Assembly (NCBI GenBank): GCA_947683425.1
Contig: CANTUQ010000102.1
Coordinates: 2,101,501-2,165,500 of the forward strand
DNA: 64,000 nucleotides
Direction: 5' to 3'
Source: Excoecaria cochinchinensis
Taxonomy: Eukaryota > Streptophyta > Magnoliopsida > Malpighiales > Euphorbiaceae
Shown here: piece by piece, positions 34,331 through 46,677 of the stretch
How the letters are laid out: every line of letters begins with the position of its first letter
Position numbering within the stretch: the stretch's first letter is position 1
Program-made: the position numbers and the translations under genes
Notes under the pieces: model-generated
The model's input: only the letters and a program-made list of their open reading frames with translations
The model's database searches: none
What the model was told of the DNA's origin: nothing

Positions 34331-36232
34331 AAGACCTGATTCCCTTTTTTCCAATTTTTCACCTTTTTTCCGATTTTTTCACCCAAAAATCCGTTTTTTA
34401 TCCCATTTTTTTTGGGTTCTTGAGTCCCAATTAAATTCTAAAATATTTTCTTAGATAATTAATTAATAAAACTTGATTTTACCCTAAAAATAAAGGAATT
34501 TATGTTAAAATAAAATTCTTTTCCTTAATTAAATTAGGGCATCACTTTTTTTTTCATCCTTTAAATATTTTAGGATGAAAACCTAAAAAGGGGCCTCCAC
34601 ATTTATTTTTTTAGACCTGAAATTTCCAGAATTCTTCTTCTTCTATTTTCTCTTCAAAAAAATTTCAGATTTATCTTTTAATTAATAAGGTTTAATTGAA
34701 ATTGAAAAATCAATTTTCAATTCTTAATTATTCCAATTAATTTCTTTGTTTTTTTTCCATAAACACAAGAAATTAATCATCACTTTGAAATCAATTTCTT
34801 TTCAATTTTAAGCATACAAATTAATTCCTTTGTTTTCTCCATAAACAAAGAGAATTAATTTTATTGCTACATTATTTTTTTCAATCAAGTTTCGAAGAAA
34901 ATCATCACTTTTCCTTCATCGAATCCGACTCTGAGGGTAAATATTCTAGGCTTAATTTCTATTTTCTTTTATCTTATTTATATTTAATTTATTCATGTAT
35001 ATTTTGTTGTTTGTATTGATTTATTTATTGTTTTCATTTATTTACTTGTTGTATTGAATTTATATTTGTTCTATTTAATTGTTTATATATGATTTTATTT
35101 TTATTCATGTGAATATTGTTTTCTTTTAATTCCTAACATGTAAATAATTTATTTTATTTTGATCCCTCATTATTTTAGCATGTAAATAATTAATTAATTT
35201 TTATTAATCATTTTTGCCATGTAAATAGTTTATATTAATTATGAACACATCAATTAACCTTGTCATATATCATTATTATTTTCATCATTCTTTTGTTTAC
35301 TAACTTTTACTATTCTTTTTATCATTGTTACATGATTTATTTATTATTATTATTTATTTATTCATTTATTATTTTTCACTTTTCATCATTATTTTCATCA
35401 TGTGTAAATTTTCATGTATTAATTAATTAACATGTTTTATTTTATTTTCATCACATCATTTAATCATTTGTCATATATAATGCATGTTTCTCATTTATTT
35501 TGGTTTGTTAACATTTTGATTCAATTATCATTCTTTTCATGTCATCTTATTTTATTTTAATTTGTTATTCATTATTTTGTATATTTAATTGATTTAATTG
35601 TTTTATTTGTATTTTGTTTTTATGTCTAAACTCATTTTTTTCTTGGGCATTTTTGCTAGCACATCGGGAGTTCCAGGAGGCTCATTTGGATTATATATTT
35701 ATTTTATTTGTTTGCAATATTTGTTTATTTGCCTTTTTTACTTATTTTTGTCATGTATATTTTCTTATAAGATCGTTTTCCTTAGGGCCGCTAGAAAGAA
35801 AATCACCAAAGTATTTTTATTAATTAAATTGGTATTTTTTTCCTAATAAAATGGGACCAATGTTCTAGTTTTTCATAACCATCATCACTAAATGCTTTTC
35901 TTAAAATATGCATGTGAGAACCAATGTCACCACTCTTAATAAATATCCCGATTTATGCATGATTTGTATTTTGTTTACAATGGGGGTTGTATTCTGCCCC
36001 TAGTTTTGTTGTATTTACTTTCATGTATTCTATTTTATTTATTACTTTCCTTAAGTGGATAACCTGCGCTTTAATAAACTGCATTAAAATGAATGAGAAA
36101 TAGGATGAAACTCTAAATTCAAAGCTCAATTATAAACTTAACCAAGGTATGAATAAATGGGAAGTCCCGAACACTTTCTCTGGTTTAAGACCCCGAGGTT
36201 AAATGACCTTTTCCAATTTCTTGTAAATTGGG

Positions 36233-36243
36233 TGGCGACTCCA
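36233..36243 (+). other. Primer-site-like 11-mer in U5 of F, 5' LTR
   Basis: TGGCGACTCCA just after a hairpin-like CCAATTT-CTTGT-AAATTGG. A degenerate second copy follows the hairpin CCCAAT-GTTCT-ATTGGG about 56 bp later. Confidence 0.7.
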
Positions 36244-36418
36244 AAATGCCTCAAAGGTGCCTAAAGGTTTCATGGGATTAGATGAACCTCCCAATGTTCT
36301 ATTGGGTAGGGGATTCCAAAATGTCTCGTGTAACCCAAGATCAAAAAGACGCGAACCAATCCCTCGAATCCTAAAAGTGGGTTCAAAGAGGGCCTTGCTG
36401 GTTCGGCGCGCGTCACAG

Positions 36419-36436
36419 TGGCGACTCCACTGGGGA
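36419..36436 (+). other. Primer binding site of element F (tRNA-Arg type)
   Basis: TGGCGACTCCACTGGGGA, one base after the LTR end. Confidence 0.9.
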
Positions 36437-37040
36437 TAGTACTCGAGACTTCGCTTCGAAAGTACCTTGGTTAAAATTTACAATTGAGTTTTAATTTAAA
36501 CATTTCATCCTTTTTCAAAACTGCATTGCATCGCATTAGAGCCTTAGATTTATGCTAGTTTGGTCCCTCTATTAGCCCCGGTGCGTTCTCGAAGCACAAC
36601 CCTACGTTCACTCAATGTAGGGAAGTGTTAAGGAGAATCACCAGCCCAAGCCCCGTACCATCAAGGTATATTAAATGGTGACCCGATCAGTCATTACGCT
36701 CGTGATGAGCTAGACCCATCGGCAGTGACCATGCTTGGGTAGCCCTAAAATATCATTACCCATGACCAAAGCTCATATAATGGCAATAGATACTTCCCCT
36801 AGGTGACATGTACCTTAATACAATGCTTGCTATGTGGGCCATCATATATTGAACAAATTCAACCAAATTAAATGGGCTTTTATCAAAGGCTTTCATGCTC
36901 CGGTGGGCCCATCTTAATTTAGTTGAAATGTTTAAATACATAAAGGCCAAAATCCATATGTATGCGCATTAGATAAGAGATGTTATGATGCCGATTTTCC
37001 ACCGAGCACCATACGCGTCCATTGGGTTCCCTACTAACCC
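36437..37040 (+). other. Leader of element F
   Basis: Similar to the leaders of A, B and H (CCCCGGTGCGTTC, GGAAGTGTTAAGGAGAATCACC). No gene. Confidence 0.6.
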
Positions 37041-38270
37041 ATGGATCAAGCCCACCTAGGAAAGAGACTAGATTACCTCGTGAGTGGGAGTAATAAGGTT
37101 GGAAGGTTCTACTTGCTTGCATGTGATTATAAATGTTGCATAACTCACTATCATGCATTGTATATGTCATTCATGCATCATCCTAACAATCTAATTTTTT
37201 TAGCCATCATAGATTCATCTAAGTGGACTAGACGTTCCGACGGTCGGCTCGTAAGGACAAATCTGCTCTTTAAGTTGCCGGAACTAATGTCTGACTGGGA
37301 TTCTGAGTCATTCTCATCAATCAGTGAATCCTCTCTTGAATCATCAATGGCAAAAGAACCTAGAGCTTTGACCACTCAAGACCTAGCTAGGAGGCTAGAG
37401 GATTTTGAATGGAGAATTATGGATATGATGGGCGCCATGGCTGAAAGGATGGCCCATCCACCTGCTGCCCCGCAGCTACCTGCTGCTCTATAACCACAGG
37501 CAGCCCCTCCTCTAGGGCAAGCCGAACCACCTGCTGGTGGGGAGGCTCCCTTCATTGGAGTGGCTGCTCGCCCACCCAACAATGAACACAGAGCTATCGC
37601 ACCCATCGAGCCAAGAGGGGAAAGGATTCATAATCTCAACGATGATTTCCTGATGGAGGAGGAAGAAGAAGAGGTGCCGATAGTCCACCAAGCTGCGAGG
37701 CCCAGAGCACCCAGAGTAGAAGATGAAGCCTTAAGAGGGATGAGGCAACAGATTGAAGCCATCACTCGAATGCTGTCAGCTGGTAAGGGGATCAACCCTG
37801 AAGACAGAGACCTAGGGGACGAGGAACTGCTACCCCAAAGGTTCAAGATGCTCGAGCTGCCGAAATTTAATGGCACCTCTGACCCATCCGTCCACGTCAA
37901 GCAGTACACCTTGGTCATGAAAGGCACAGGGTTGAGTAAAAAGCAGAAGGTGGAATATTTCTGCCTTAGTCTGGTGGGCCTGATAATTGACTGGTACCAT
38001 GGGTTTGATAGGAGGTCCAAGGAGGATTGGGACCTTTTGACCGAAGAGTTCATGAAGTAGTACGACTGCAGCACAAGAATGGAGGTCACCCTGAAAGACC
38101 TTGAGCTCTTACAGCAAAAGAGCGATGAATCATTCCATGAGTACCTCACCAGATGGAGGAATAGGGTCATGGAGATGAAATAGAAGCATGACACTGCAAA
38201 CCAAATTAGGCTATTCATCAGGAACTCCTGCCCTTACTTAAAGGATTTGCTCAGCTTTAAGGGGCTCCGG

Positions 38271-39848
38271 TGATAAGTTGCAATTATACTAAGTTTTAGA
38301 TTAATTCTTGGCATAATTATGTATTTTATTTATTTAATTTTAATATTAATTAATTAGTTTTTATCATTTTATTAGTTTTTAGTGTTTTTATCATTTTTAA
38401 TAAATTTTGGGCTATTTTTAGGTGTTTAATTTTAATCCGGAGCTAAATTGGAGGTTCGGGATTGATTTTAGAAGCAATTGTGGAAGGAAGGCAGATTTTG
38501 CCTAAAGCACAGCCGTGCTTTTACAAAGCACGGCTGTGCTTTCTAATGGAGCTGCGCATCAGCGAGAGCAACCGAGGACATAGCTGTGCTTCCTCGCAAA
38601 GCACAGCTGTATTCCGCAGCAGGAGGCGCGCGCACACGGAGCCACAACGCGCACAGCCTCACCCACAGCACAGCTGTGTTTCTACGTGAAACACAGCTGG
38701 GTCGTAAGGATCACACGACGCCCTAGCCAAAAATACAGTTGTGCTTCTCAAAGCACAGCTGTGCTTTTCTTCAGACATTAAAAAGAACGTCGCTTCATCA
38801 CCAAAAGAGGAGAGACTTAGATTTTTATTTTTTCTTAGTTTTCCAGCAGTCTTTTATTTTTATTTTATGTTTTAATTTTCATTTTAAAATTCTGTTTTAG
38901 ATAGATTTAATTTTAAATTGCAATTTTGTTCTTAATCAATTTAGATTAGTTTTAGTTTAAATTTATATTTTTGGGGATTCAAGGAGATTCCAAAGGGGAT
39001 GAACAAGAGCTTCAAGATTTATTTTCTCTTTCTTCGAGGGTGTATTCTAAACTTTGATTTTTAATATTTTATGTTTATATTCTTGATGTTGGAGTAGTTA
39101 TTCATGCTTAGGAGTTCTCGAATCATATTTTGTATGTGGATATTTGGATTTAATAAATATTTTCATGGTTTCTTTTATTTCTCTTGTTATATTTTCTGCA
39201 ATAATAATGATTATTAGGTTTGATCATAATTTAGTCCGAAATGATGATTGATTTCAAATCTGATTTGTGTTATAATTTATTTATACTCAGTTTTTATCAT
39301 TCTTGCTGTGTCTTTTGGACTACTCCGGAATGGAAATCTAAAAGTGCAGGATTATATGATTTAAGACTAGAGTGGGATGTGAGGAATATATGGATTTTGG
39401 GTTGTTTGGCTCTGGAATGGGAAAGCAAATCGAATCTAGGACTTTAGACCCGTGCTTAGGCTAGTTGTGTGGCTTGCTCCGGAATGGGACGTTATGCAAT
39501 TAGAGTAGCTTGCTCCGGAATGGGACGCTTGGGTTTAGTTGGGTTGTCCAGAATTTTGTGTTTATATTGTTTTACCAATTTTCAATTACATTTATGAGGA
39601 TAGAATTTCCTAAGCATTTAATTTCATCCTTGAGTAATTTCTTGATGAACAATTTTATATTTAATTATTAATTTATTTTCTTGCTTAGCTTAGTTTTCTC
39701 CACCAAACAAACCGGGGACATCTCATATTCACTCTTCTATAGATATTTAACATGACAATCCTTTTTCCCTTGGGTATGATAACTCGGGATACTAACTATA
39801 CCCCACTTTATTACTTGTCGATTCAGTATACTTGCTGAACACCGATCA
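38271..39848 (+). repeat. 5' LTR of element G
   Basis: 1,578 bp, TGATAAGTTGCAATTATAC to GAACACCGATCA. Carries eight palindrome copies at 38504-38768. ORFs inside are repeat shadows. Confidence 0.93.
38504..38768. repeat. Palindrome cluster in the 5' LTR of G (eight copies)
   Basis: Unit AAGCACAGCTGTGCTT, a perfect 16-bp palindrome in its best form, with variants such as GCACAGCCGTGC and ACACAGCTGGGT. Copies come in four back-to-back pairs about 22 bp apart centre to centre. Confidence 0.88.
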
Positions 39849-39854
39849 AGTTTT

Positions 39855-39872
39855 TGGCGCCGTTGCCGGGGA
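39855..39872 (+). other. Primer binding site of element G (tRNA-Asp type)
   Basis: TGGCGCCGTTGCCGGGGA, six bases after the LTR end. This is the primer site known from Athila elements. Confidence 0.85.
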
Positions 39873-39985
39873 AAAATGGTGTTGTTTGTTTTATATCTTT
39901 AGTTGAGTTAGTTTGAGGTTTTTATTTTTCTTTTTGTTTTAATTTGGTGTTTATCTTTACAGGAAAATTTTGAGGTATTTTCAAA

Positions 39986-40909
39986 ATGATGCAAGATAGT
40001 GCTCAAGATTATGAGTTGGTCCTTTTGCGAGCTCAAGTGAATGATATGATGAGGGAGATGCAAGAGTTACGATAATTGTATTCAACTTCACCAGTCACCT
40101 ATTCACCGTCTTTTGAAGATCCTCACTCTTCATATGTATCACAAGAGTCTCAGTTTGCCCATATCGAACGTCTTTCAAACTACATTTATTGTAGAGAGAA
40201 GGAATACCAAGCAGAAAGGGAGGAGTTGCAGGCTACAATTAACTATCAAGAGGAGAGGATCAAGGCTCAAGGGGATCTATTAAAGAGTAAAGCATTGAAG
40301 ATCCAAAATTTGGAATCCAAGTTGGAGCTTTTAATTGTCTCTTCGAGTGATCAAAAAGATGGTGGTGAATTGAGTCATGCACCTATAGAGATTAACGAGA
40401 ATATTGAAATTTTTGAGGATGGGTTGCATGAAGAAGAAAAGGAGCCAATTATTATTGAAGACAAATCTTGTGTTTCTTTGGAAACTAATTTCAGTTTTTC
40501 TGTGCAGGATAGTGCACCAAAGGAGCAAGAGTTGTGCGATTCGCAAATGGAAGCACTGGATTCAGTCCATTTGAATAATTTATTTAGGCTGGAAGAGCCA
40601 ATGGAGTTCGTTTATAGTGAACCCAAGGTGGAGTCATACTTCATCGAAGACATGGAATTTCTCACCTTGGTGGCTTTCGATGATTTTCTCTTACTGATGG
40701 GGGAAAATGAGGAGCAAAAACCGGAAAGACCATTATTTGGTTCACAAGCTCGTCCACCCGAGAGTAACATGAGTCGAGCTGGGACTCATGAAACCAGAAC
40801 TTTTTGTCTTAACCCTTTCTATTTAATTATATGTCATTTATATGTGTTTTTGTGTTTTATGTTTTTAATTTTTAATTGTTTATTTTTGAGTCTTTATAAT
40901 TTTCCTTAA
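39986..40909 (+). pseudogene. ORF1 of element G: acidic coiled-coil protein with hydrophobic tail, unrecognised
   Basis: ATG at 39986 (a second ATG follows directly). 307 codons with one in-frame TAA at 40073-40075, after which the frame runs to 40909. The N-terminal third is heptad-like and charged (ERLSNYIYCREKEYQAERE, then IKAQGDLLKSKALKIQNLE). The middle is strongly acidic with many Ser, Glu and Asp. The last 30 residues form a hydrophobic segment (FYLIICHLYVFLCFMFLIF) that could span a membrane. I do not recognise the family. It occupies the place of gag-pol and is the first ORF after the primer site. If the TAA is a Gln-codon mutation, the ancestral protein was about 307 residues. It is not a gag by any motif I can see: no zinc knuckle. 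Confidence 0.55.
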
Positions 40910-41100
40910 ATTTTTGGTGTGCTAGAAAGTTAATTTGTCATTTTTCATGGTTAATTTGTTGATTTTTAATTTTTTTTTTAATTTGTTTTGGTTTGGTTTA
41001 TTGTTTTGGAATTTAACAGGGAGAACAAGAAGAGAATAAAAAAAATTTGAGCAGCCAAAATTGCAAGTTGGAATTTCCTGGATAGTAGCATTTAACAGCT

Positions 41101-41140
41101 ATCTCACGGTGACAATTAAAAATTGTTGTCACCGTGAGAT
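41101..41140. repeat. Perfect 15-bp hairpin
   Basis: ATCTCACGGTGACAA (41101-41115), a 10-nt loop, then TTGTCACCGTGAGAT (41126-41140). Lies between ORF1 and the internal palindrome cluster. Confidence 0.92.
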
Positions 41141-41174
41141 GTGGTACATCAGGGGAGTAGCATCAGGTAAAGTG

Positions 41175-41342
41175 CAAAAACACAGCTGTGCTTTTGAAAA
41201 GCACAGCTGTGCTTTTGAAAAGCACAGCTGTGCTTTCATTTTAAAATACGACGATTTGTAGCGCTGTGAAAAACACGGCTGTGCTTCTTTCAAAAAGCAC
41301 AGCCGTGCTTTATTCACACCCCTCTTAAAACACACCTGTGCT
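41175..41342. repeat. Internal palindrome cluster of G (six copies)
   Basis: The same AAGCACAGCTGTGCTT unit as in the LTRs, three in direct tandem with a 20-bp period (about 41178-41237), then three more variants. The short ORF with repeated KHSCAFE is a shadow of this. Confidence 0.88.
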
Positions 41343-43011
41343 CATTTTGCTGCTCTTTTCTCTTTCCTTCGCCTCTGTTCCCCCTGATCTTCAATTTAAA
41401 ATTTTCTTTCAATATTTCTCTTCGATCTTCATTTGTAATCAAGCTTTTAGCAGGTAATTTAAATTTAATTGTTAATTCCGAGCTGTAATTAGTAATATAT
41501 TCTCATTTTCTGTTTAATTTTCGCTTTTCCCCTGAATTCTTGCCCGATATTGATTTTTCCCCATTTTTGCACAAGTTCTAGATTTCTGCTTGAGTTCAAG
41601 TTAGATTGAACTGAGCCCTTCCTTCAATTCGCGGTTTTCAAATTTTTAACTTTAGCATTCCAGTAATTTTTGCAAGTTACAGGTATGTATATTTCCCCCA
41701 TCTCTATTCTAAATGTTACTGTGTAAATGTGCATTTACTTCCACTCAATTTCTCTGGGATTTCGATATTTATTTGTGATTATGTGAATTGTGCTGCTTGT
41801 CTTGTGCGTTTGTACAGATTTTTGGGTGTTGGGGTTATTAAATTTGCACACAAATCCAGTTTATATTCATGCACACCAGCTGTTTGCTTAAATGCCTCAA
41901 TGGATGCTCAAAGAAAATTTTGTGCTTTTATTTGATCTGTACAACAATTTTTGTGCATGAATTCTTGTAGAATTGTCAATGTGAACTATGAGGTTTATGT
42001 TAGAGCTGGATGGCAGGAACTTTGTGCTTATATGTCATGAAAATTCATCACTATTGGCACTGTTGAAGTTGGGTTAACATACTACTATGCTTGAAGTTGT
42101 CCAGTTTTAATGGAGCAGTTTGTTTAGGAATTGTCAGTCTCTTAAGCTTAATTTTTATGTCATTCTTTGCTAGGTTTTGAGGCTGCCATGTTGACTGAAT
42201 TTTGGGCTTATTTTTCAATTATCTAACTTGCATTTGTTCTTTAATTGGTCATTTGCAAGGGAGAATCATGGAAGATGGGATTTTGAACTTCAATTGGGGA
42301 ATTTAAATGTTTTCATTGCATTGATTTATTTGGGCATAGCATGGATAGGGGGAAATGTTGCAAGATTAATTTTGAGTTATTTGAGATTGTGCTTGGCATT
42401 ATTTTATTTTAGAAGTATTTGCCGCTGATTTAGTTTTTAATTTAGATGCAATTGATTATTGTACTTGATTGAATTGAGACAAATGCATGTTTGCTAGCTC
42501 CCGAATTGATGGGATTAGGATGAGTTGTATTGGATGCCAATTTTTTAAATTCTTATTTACATGAAACTTTGATTTTATCCTACATATTTTTTGCTATGAA
42601 TAAGGCATTGATGTAGCAAACTTTGCATTTCTCTCTCTTATTCTCCATTAAATTGCATTTATTTTATTCTTGGCAATTGCATTTCAATGATGAATTACTT
42701 GTGCGTATTTTATTCTCCACCTTGTGCTTTTCATTTTTAATTTCTTTAAATTCTAATTTGTGCAATCTTCCAATTTTGATTAAACTTGTGCATTGATTTT
42801 GTACTTCAATTTGTTTATACATTTGCTTTATGCTTAATTGTCCATATTTTGCATTTTCATTAGCTGGAAAATTCTATTTATTTTGCAAATTTCTATTTTG
42901 AAGTTGTGGTGAGTTTTGTTATTATTCTTTCAATCTAGTGACATTTGTGGTTTGCACTTCATGAACCTAAGGATGTTTTGGATAAAGTTTATACTTTCTT
43001 TTTCGGGAACC
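41343..43011 (+). other. AT-rich spacer of G, no gene seen
   Basis: T-rich sequence between the palindrome cluster and ORF2. It could be a leader or intron of ORF2: pyrimidine-rich stretches and many CAG/GT sites exist, but I cannot fix a splice pair. Confidence 0.4.
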
Positions 43012-44544
43012 ATGGTTCGCAACAGAGATGAGCAACCTTCAGAGCCTATTCAGCCTCCTGATTGGTTGACTCCAGCACAGTGCACATTGTTCAACAAGCT
43101 GGCTACAAAGATCATTATCTCTAGTAGGTTTATGAGTATGAAGACACTCATTGACCTGGGCATTCAAGAGTGGGTATTAACTTTGCTAAGGAACATTCGA
43201 TGGGAGGAGTTCTTTTCTCTGAATGGCCCGACTCATCCTGAGATAACATTGGAGTTTCTTAGTACTTTTCAGTACTCTCCAAGGTTATCTAAGGATAATA
43301 GGAATACCATTCAGTTTAGAGTGCGCAATATTGCCTATTATCTTTCGATTTCAGACTTAGCTACATATTTGAGACTGCCAGTGGATGGAGAGGTGCAAAT
43401 AGTCGGTGAATCAGCTGCACATTGGGCAATTATTGGGAAGTCCAATATGGACTTTCAGGCGAGAAACACCAAGTCAACAAAACTCCGCTCTCCAGTATAT
43501 CAGTACTTACATAGAGTGATGACATCTTCAGTGTTCATGCGACCAGGGTGTCCAAGCAATGTGACTACACCAAATTTATTTTTCCTTTATGCTATGGAGA
43601 TCGGCATCAGAGTCAATGCCGTACCCTGGTTGTGTAAGCAATTGAAGAGAGCTACAGCTACCTCAGGGAAGAGGATCGGGATTGGTGGGTTGATCACCCT
43701 AATTATGAGAGCCCTACATCTGCCTACTGCTGAGATGGGACGACATTTGACGTCATCATACTTGATTGATGAGGAGGTAGTGCTCAGATGTAGGATTGCT
43801 ATAGAGGATCCATCTTCCGAGAGTGGATATAGACTGAGGAGAGCGGAGGAGTTGGAGGCCCATGACTTGGGTGATGATGGAGAGGGCGATTCTAATGATT
43901 CCCACCCACCAGCTGATCATGATGTTGATGCTCCACCACCACCTCCGCCACAGAGAGTGACAGCTAGTACGTCCAATAGGAGGGTGAGGCCGCGGATTGA
44001 CATACCATTCTCCCCTCCAGATATGAGTCGCTATGCTCAGGGGCATGATGAGCCATCTTCTTCCACAGCCCCTCCACCCTCAGCTCCACACCTAGATGCT
44101 TCTTTGGTCCAGACTTTGATATCTGAGATTTAGTCTATGACAGCATCGATGACGCAGTTTGGGACTTCTATTAGCATGATTCAGACTTCTTTTAGTGAGT
44201 TAAGGAGGGAGCAGACAGCTTTCCAGGAGAGGGTTTGGGATAGATTGGATGAGTTGAGCAGAGGATTGGCGGAGGTTAGGGCAGCTACCTCTCAGAGTGA
44301 CCAGTTGATATCTGGCATGGACCTGTCAGTGCAGAGAGCTTGGGAGCGTTTGTCTTCCATTGAAACTCAGATGGAGCAGGTGCGCCGAGATATGGTCCTA
44401 GGAGCTGAGCAGAGAGACGCATTCTTAGGAGCATTTCAGCAGAGGATTATTGCACAGTTGGACAGGTTGAGCAGTGAGATTCGTGGATTTTTTACACCTG
44501 TTTCCACTGTATTTCCTCCACATTTAAGACGACCACCACATTGA
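43012..44544 (+). CDS. ORF2 of element G: Athila-type putative plant transposon protein, one internal amber
   Basis: I choose ATG 43012 (MVRNRDEQPSEPIQPPDW), in frame with an earlier ATG at 42916. The frame is open for 373 codons to TAG at 44131-44133 (in ...ISEI-stop-SMTASM) and continues in frame to 44544; a Gln codon probably stood there. Residues 1-260 form the conserved domain (IQEWVLTLLRNIRWEEFF, FRVRNIAYYLS, HWAIIGKSNMDF, LYAMEIGIRVNAVPWLCKQL, GGLITLIMRAL). A Pro-rich acidic linker follows (DAPPPPPPQR), and after the amber an amphipathic coiled-coil-like tail (LRREQTAFQERVWDRLDELS). The pseudogene at 27217-31240 has the same layout. From memory it fits the domain of plant retrotransposon ORF-1 / putative transposon proteins found with Athila. 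Biochemical role unknown. Confidence 0.72.
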
Positions 44545-46663
44545 TATATTGTATATCTTTCAGGAAGTGATTCTTTCATACTAGATTTTGTAATCTATTT
44601 ATTTTGTAGTTAATGAAATTGATGTAGTAAGGCATAATGTTATTTTTATTTACTTTGTTATATTTTGAAATTGTGTGGCTGAGCCAATGCCGTGTGATAG
44701 GATAGACTTATTATTTGTGTTGGCTATGAATCTCACAGATTTCAGAGTATTTCATTTTGCACAATGACTATTGGATTTTTGCACAGGTTTTGAGTTTCTT
44801 TATTTTTGCACAGGTGGCATGTAGGAATTTTTATGGTTTTTAGTTTTGCACAGTAATTGTTTTATGTTTGCCATTTTGAGATGATTGCAACAATTTTTAT
44901 ATTGCAATGAACTTTTTGCACAGTAAGGGAAAATTTTTTAAAAATTTATTTGTGTACTTCATTTCTTTGCACTGAGGACAGTGCAACATTTCGAGTTTGG
45001 GGTGGAGTACCATTTCATATTTTTCAAACCAAAACCAATTTTGTGTTGTATGTGTCTTTTTAGTTTGTTGTGTTTGATTGGTTTTTAGTTAGTTTTGCTT
45101 TATTTGTGGCATGTTTTGTGCCAAGTTTGTATCTGAATATTTTTATGGTTGTTTCTTTTTTATTTTCCTTCGATTTAAATTTTTATTTCGTCTTAGTGGT
45201 TCTCAATTGTGAATAATTTTGATCTCAGTTTTAGAAATTTGTGTTTCATTCAATTTTAAGTTGAGTGAGAAATAGTCCTGTTGTATCTTTATTTGTTAGA
45301 CTGCATGTAAACCTTGATTATACCTTGCAATTTCCAAATTTTGAGCACTTTGGGCCTATTTTTAAAAATTGAGAAAAATCTAGTTGCAATTAGGGGATTA
45401 GATGAAAACTCACTAAAAGCACTAGAACCTTTCTGAATACCCATTGAAGCGACCCTCGGATGAGACATAACTTAGAAAATGATTTTGGCAACCCTTCTTT
45501 GTATAGCTCTTTTAAATGACTTTTCCTACCTTGATTTCATAGTCTCTTGTTAGCCCGTTGAGCCTATTATTTAGTATGCTGAATGCGTGCTTGTTTTATT
45601 GTTACACATATTAAAACTACCTTTAGCCTTAAATGATTTTTGCCTCCCCTTTGAAGAGTGGTCACTCTAGTAAGGTTGGGTTTGTATTTTGGGTAAAAAG
45701 GAGTTTAGTTTTTGTCAATTTTTGATGTAAATTTCTGTTTGAGAATTGATTGGTGTGTGTAATGGAGAGTTGAGCCCATTTAAAGATATAAGTTTGGGGT
45801 TGACAAAGAGGAATGTGATTTATGTGGTTTATTGGTTTTTTGAAAATTAGAGCTCAATTTTAGTTCTTGTTGATATTTTTGGATTAATTAAGTGCTTCAT
45901 GAATTGTTAGTGGCTAGTTGGTTTTTTTTGCTTCTTTTAAAAAATAAAAATAAAAAAAAATGAAAAGGAAGAAGCATTGCAAGTTTTTCCTAGCTAATTG
46001 AGCAAAATGTGAGTTTGGGGTATAAAATTTAGTAAGACTTGAACTAGTGCCTTGTGAAGGTCAATGTTGAATATTATGTGGCATTTGTTATTGTAAGCTG
46101 AGTTGATGAGCTAAGGTGTCTTTAAGACCAATTTTATTTTGATGGTATGTAATTGAGTTGGGAATTTTCACTAGTCTAGTTGGGTGGTTGTGGTTTTGTT
46201 TAGGTAGTGGCCATTTTTCTCTAGTGACTTGATCTTTCTTTGTTAGCCAATTTACCTAAGCCTAACGTTACAACCAAAATGTAAGACCTCTTGATTCTTT
46301 GTTTTGTCTTGTCCTATTTAGTGGAGATGACCTTCTAGTAAGGTTTGGTACGTAAGAAGAGGCATATGGTGTTTCTTGAGTGAAAAGCCGTGAGTGCATT
46401 CATGCATTCGAGTTGATTCCTTTTCCCAACATTGTATCTAGAAGTTTTGTTTTAAATAATAAAAATTCTGTTTTGGCCTTTTGCACACACACACAGAAAT
46501 TGCTTGGTATGTTCTTGTGTTTATTTGTTATTTAGTGAGCATTGGTATTTGCAAGACTATTTTCTTGTTCCTTAATTGAGAATGACTCCTTATTTTCTAT
46601 GGTTGAGATTGAAATGATTGAGAATGTGGTTTATTCAGTTTACTCGAGGACGAGTAAAGATTT
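44545..46663 (+). other. 3' untranslated region of G with repeated polypurine-like strings
   Basis: Starts with the Athila landmark ACTGAGGACAGTGCAACATTT followed by GAGTTTGGGGT (44993-45003). The same 11-mer recurs at 46011-46021, a one-base variant at 45790-45800, and the real tract is at 46664. The part 45370-46445 resembles 49030-49875 in element F. A (CA)5 run is at about 46484. No gene. Confidence 0.6.
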
Positions 46664-46677
46664 GAGTTTGGGGTAGT
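46664..46677 (+). other. Polypurine tract of element G
   Basis: GAGTTTGGGGTAGT directly before the LTR start TGATAAG. Confidence 0.82.

Larger units (their letters stand above)
33839..36417 (+). repeat. 5' LTR of element F
   Basis: 2,579 bp, TGTAGACACCGGGTCC to CGCGTCACA. Contains the palindrome island, GAGGGTAAATATTC at 34933-34946, then about 0.8 kb of very T-rich sequence, then U5 with two hairpins. ORFs of 60-127 codons here are composition artefacts. Confidence 0.93.

Noticed and set aside
33898..34434. ORFs over the F island, repeated in part at 51645-52162
   Set aside because: Copies of the same LTR, with frames differing by indels between the two.
35598..35846. Hydrophobic ORFs in the F LTR, also at 53352-53561
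   Set aside because: T-rich LTR sequence present twice because LTRs are duplicated; no homology or start context.
39241..39447. 68-codon ORF repeated at 47649-47855
   Set aside because: It is within the G LTRs, so it is duplicated by definition; no sign of coding constraint.
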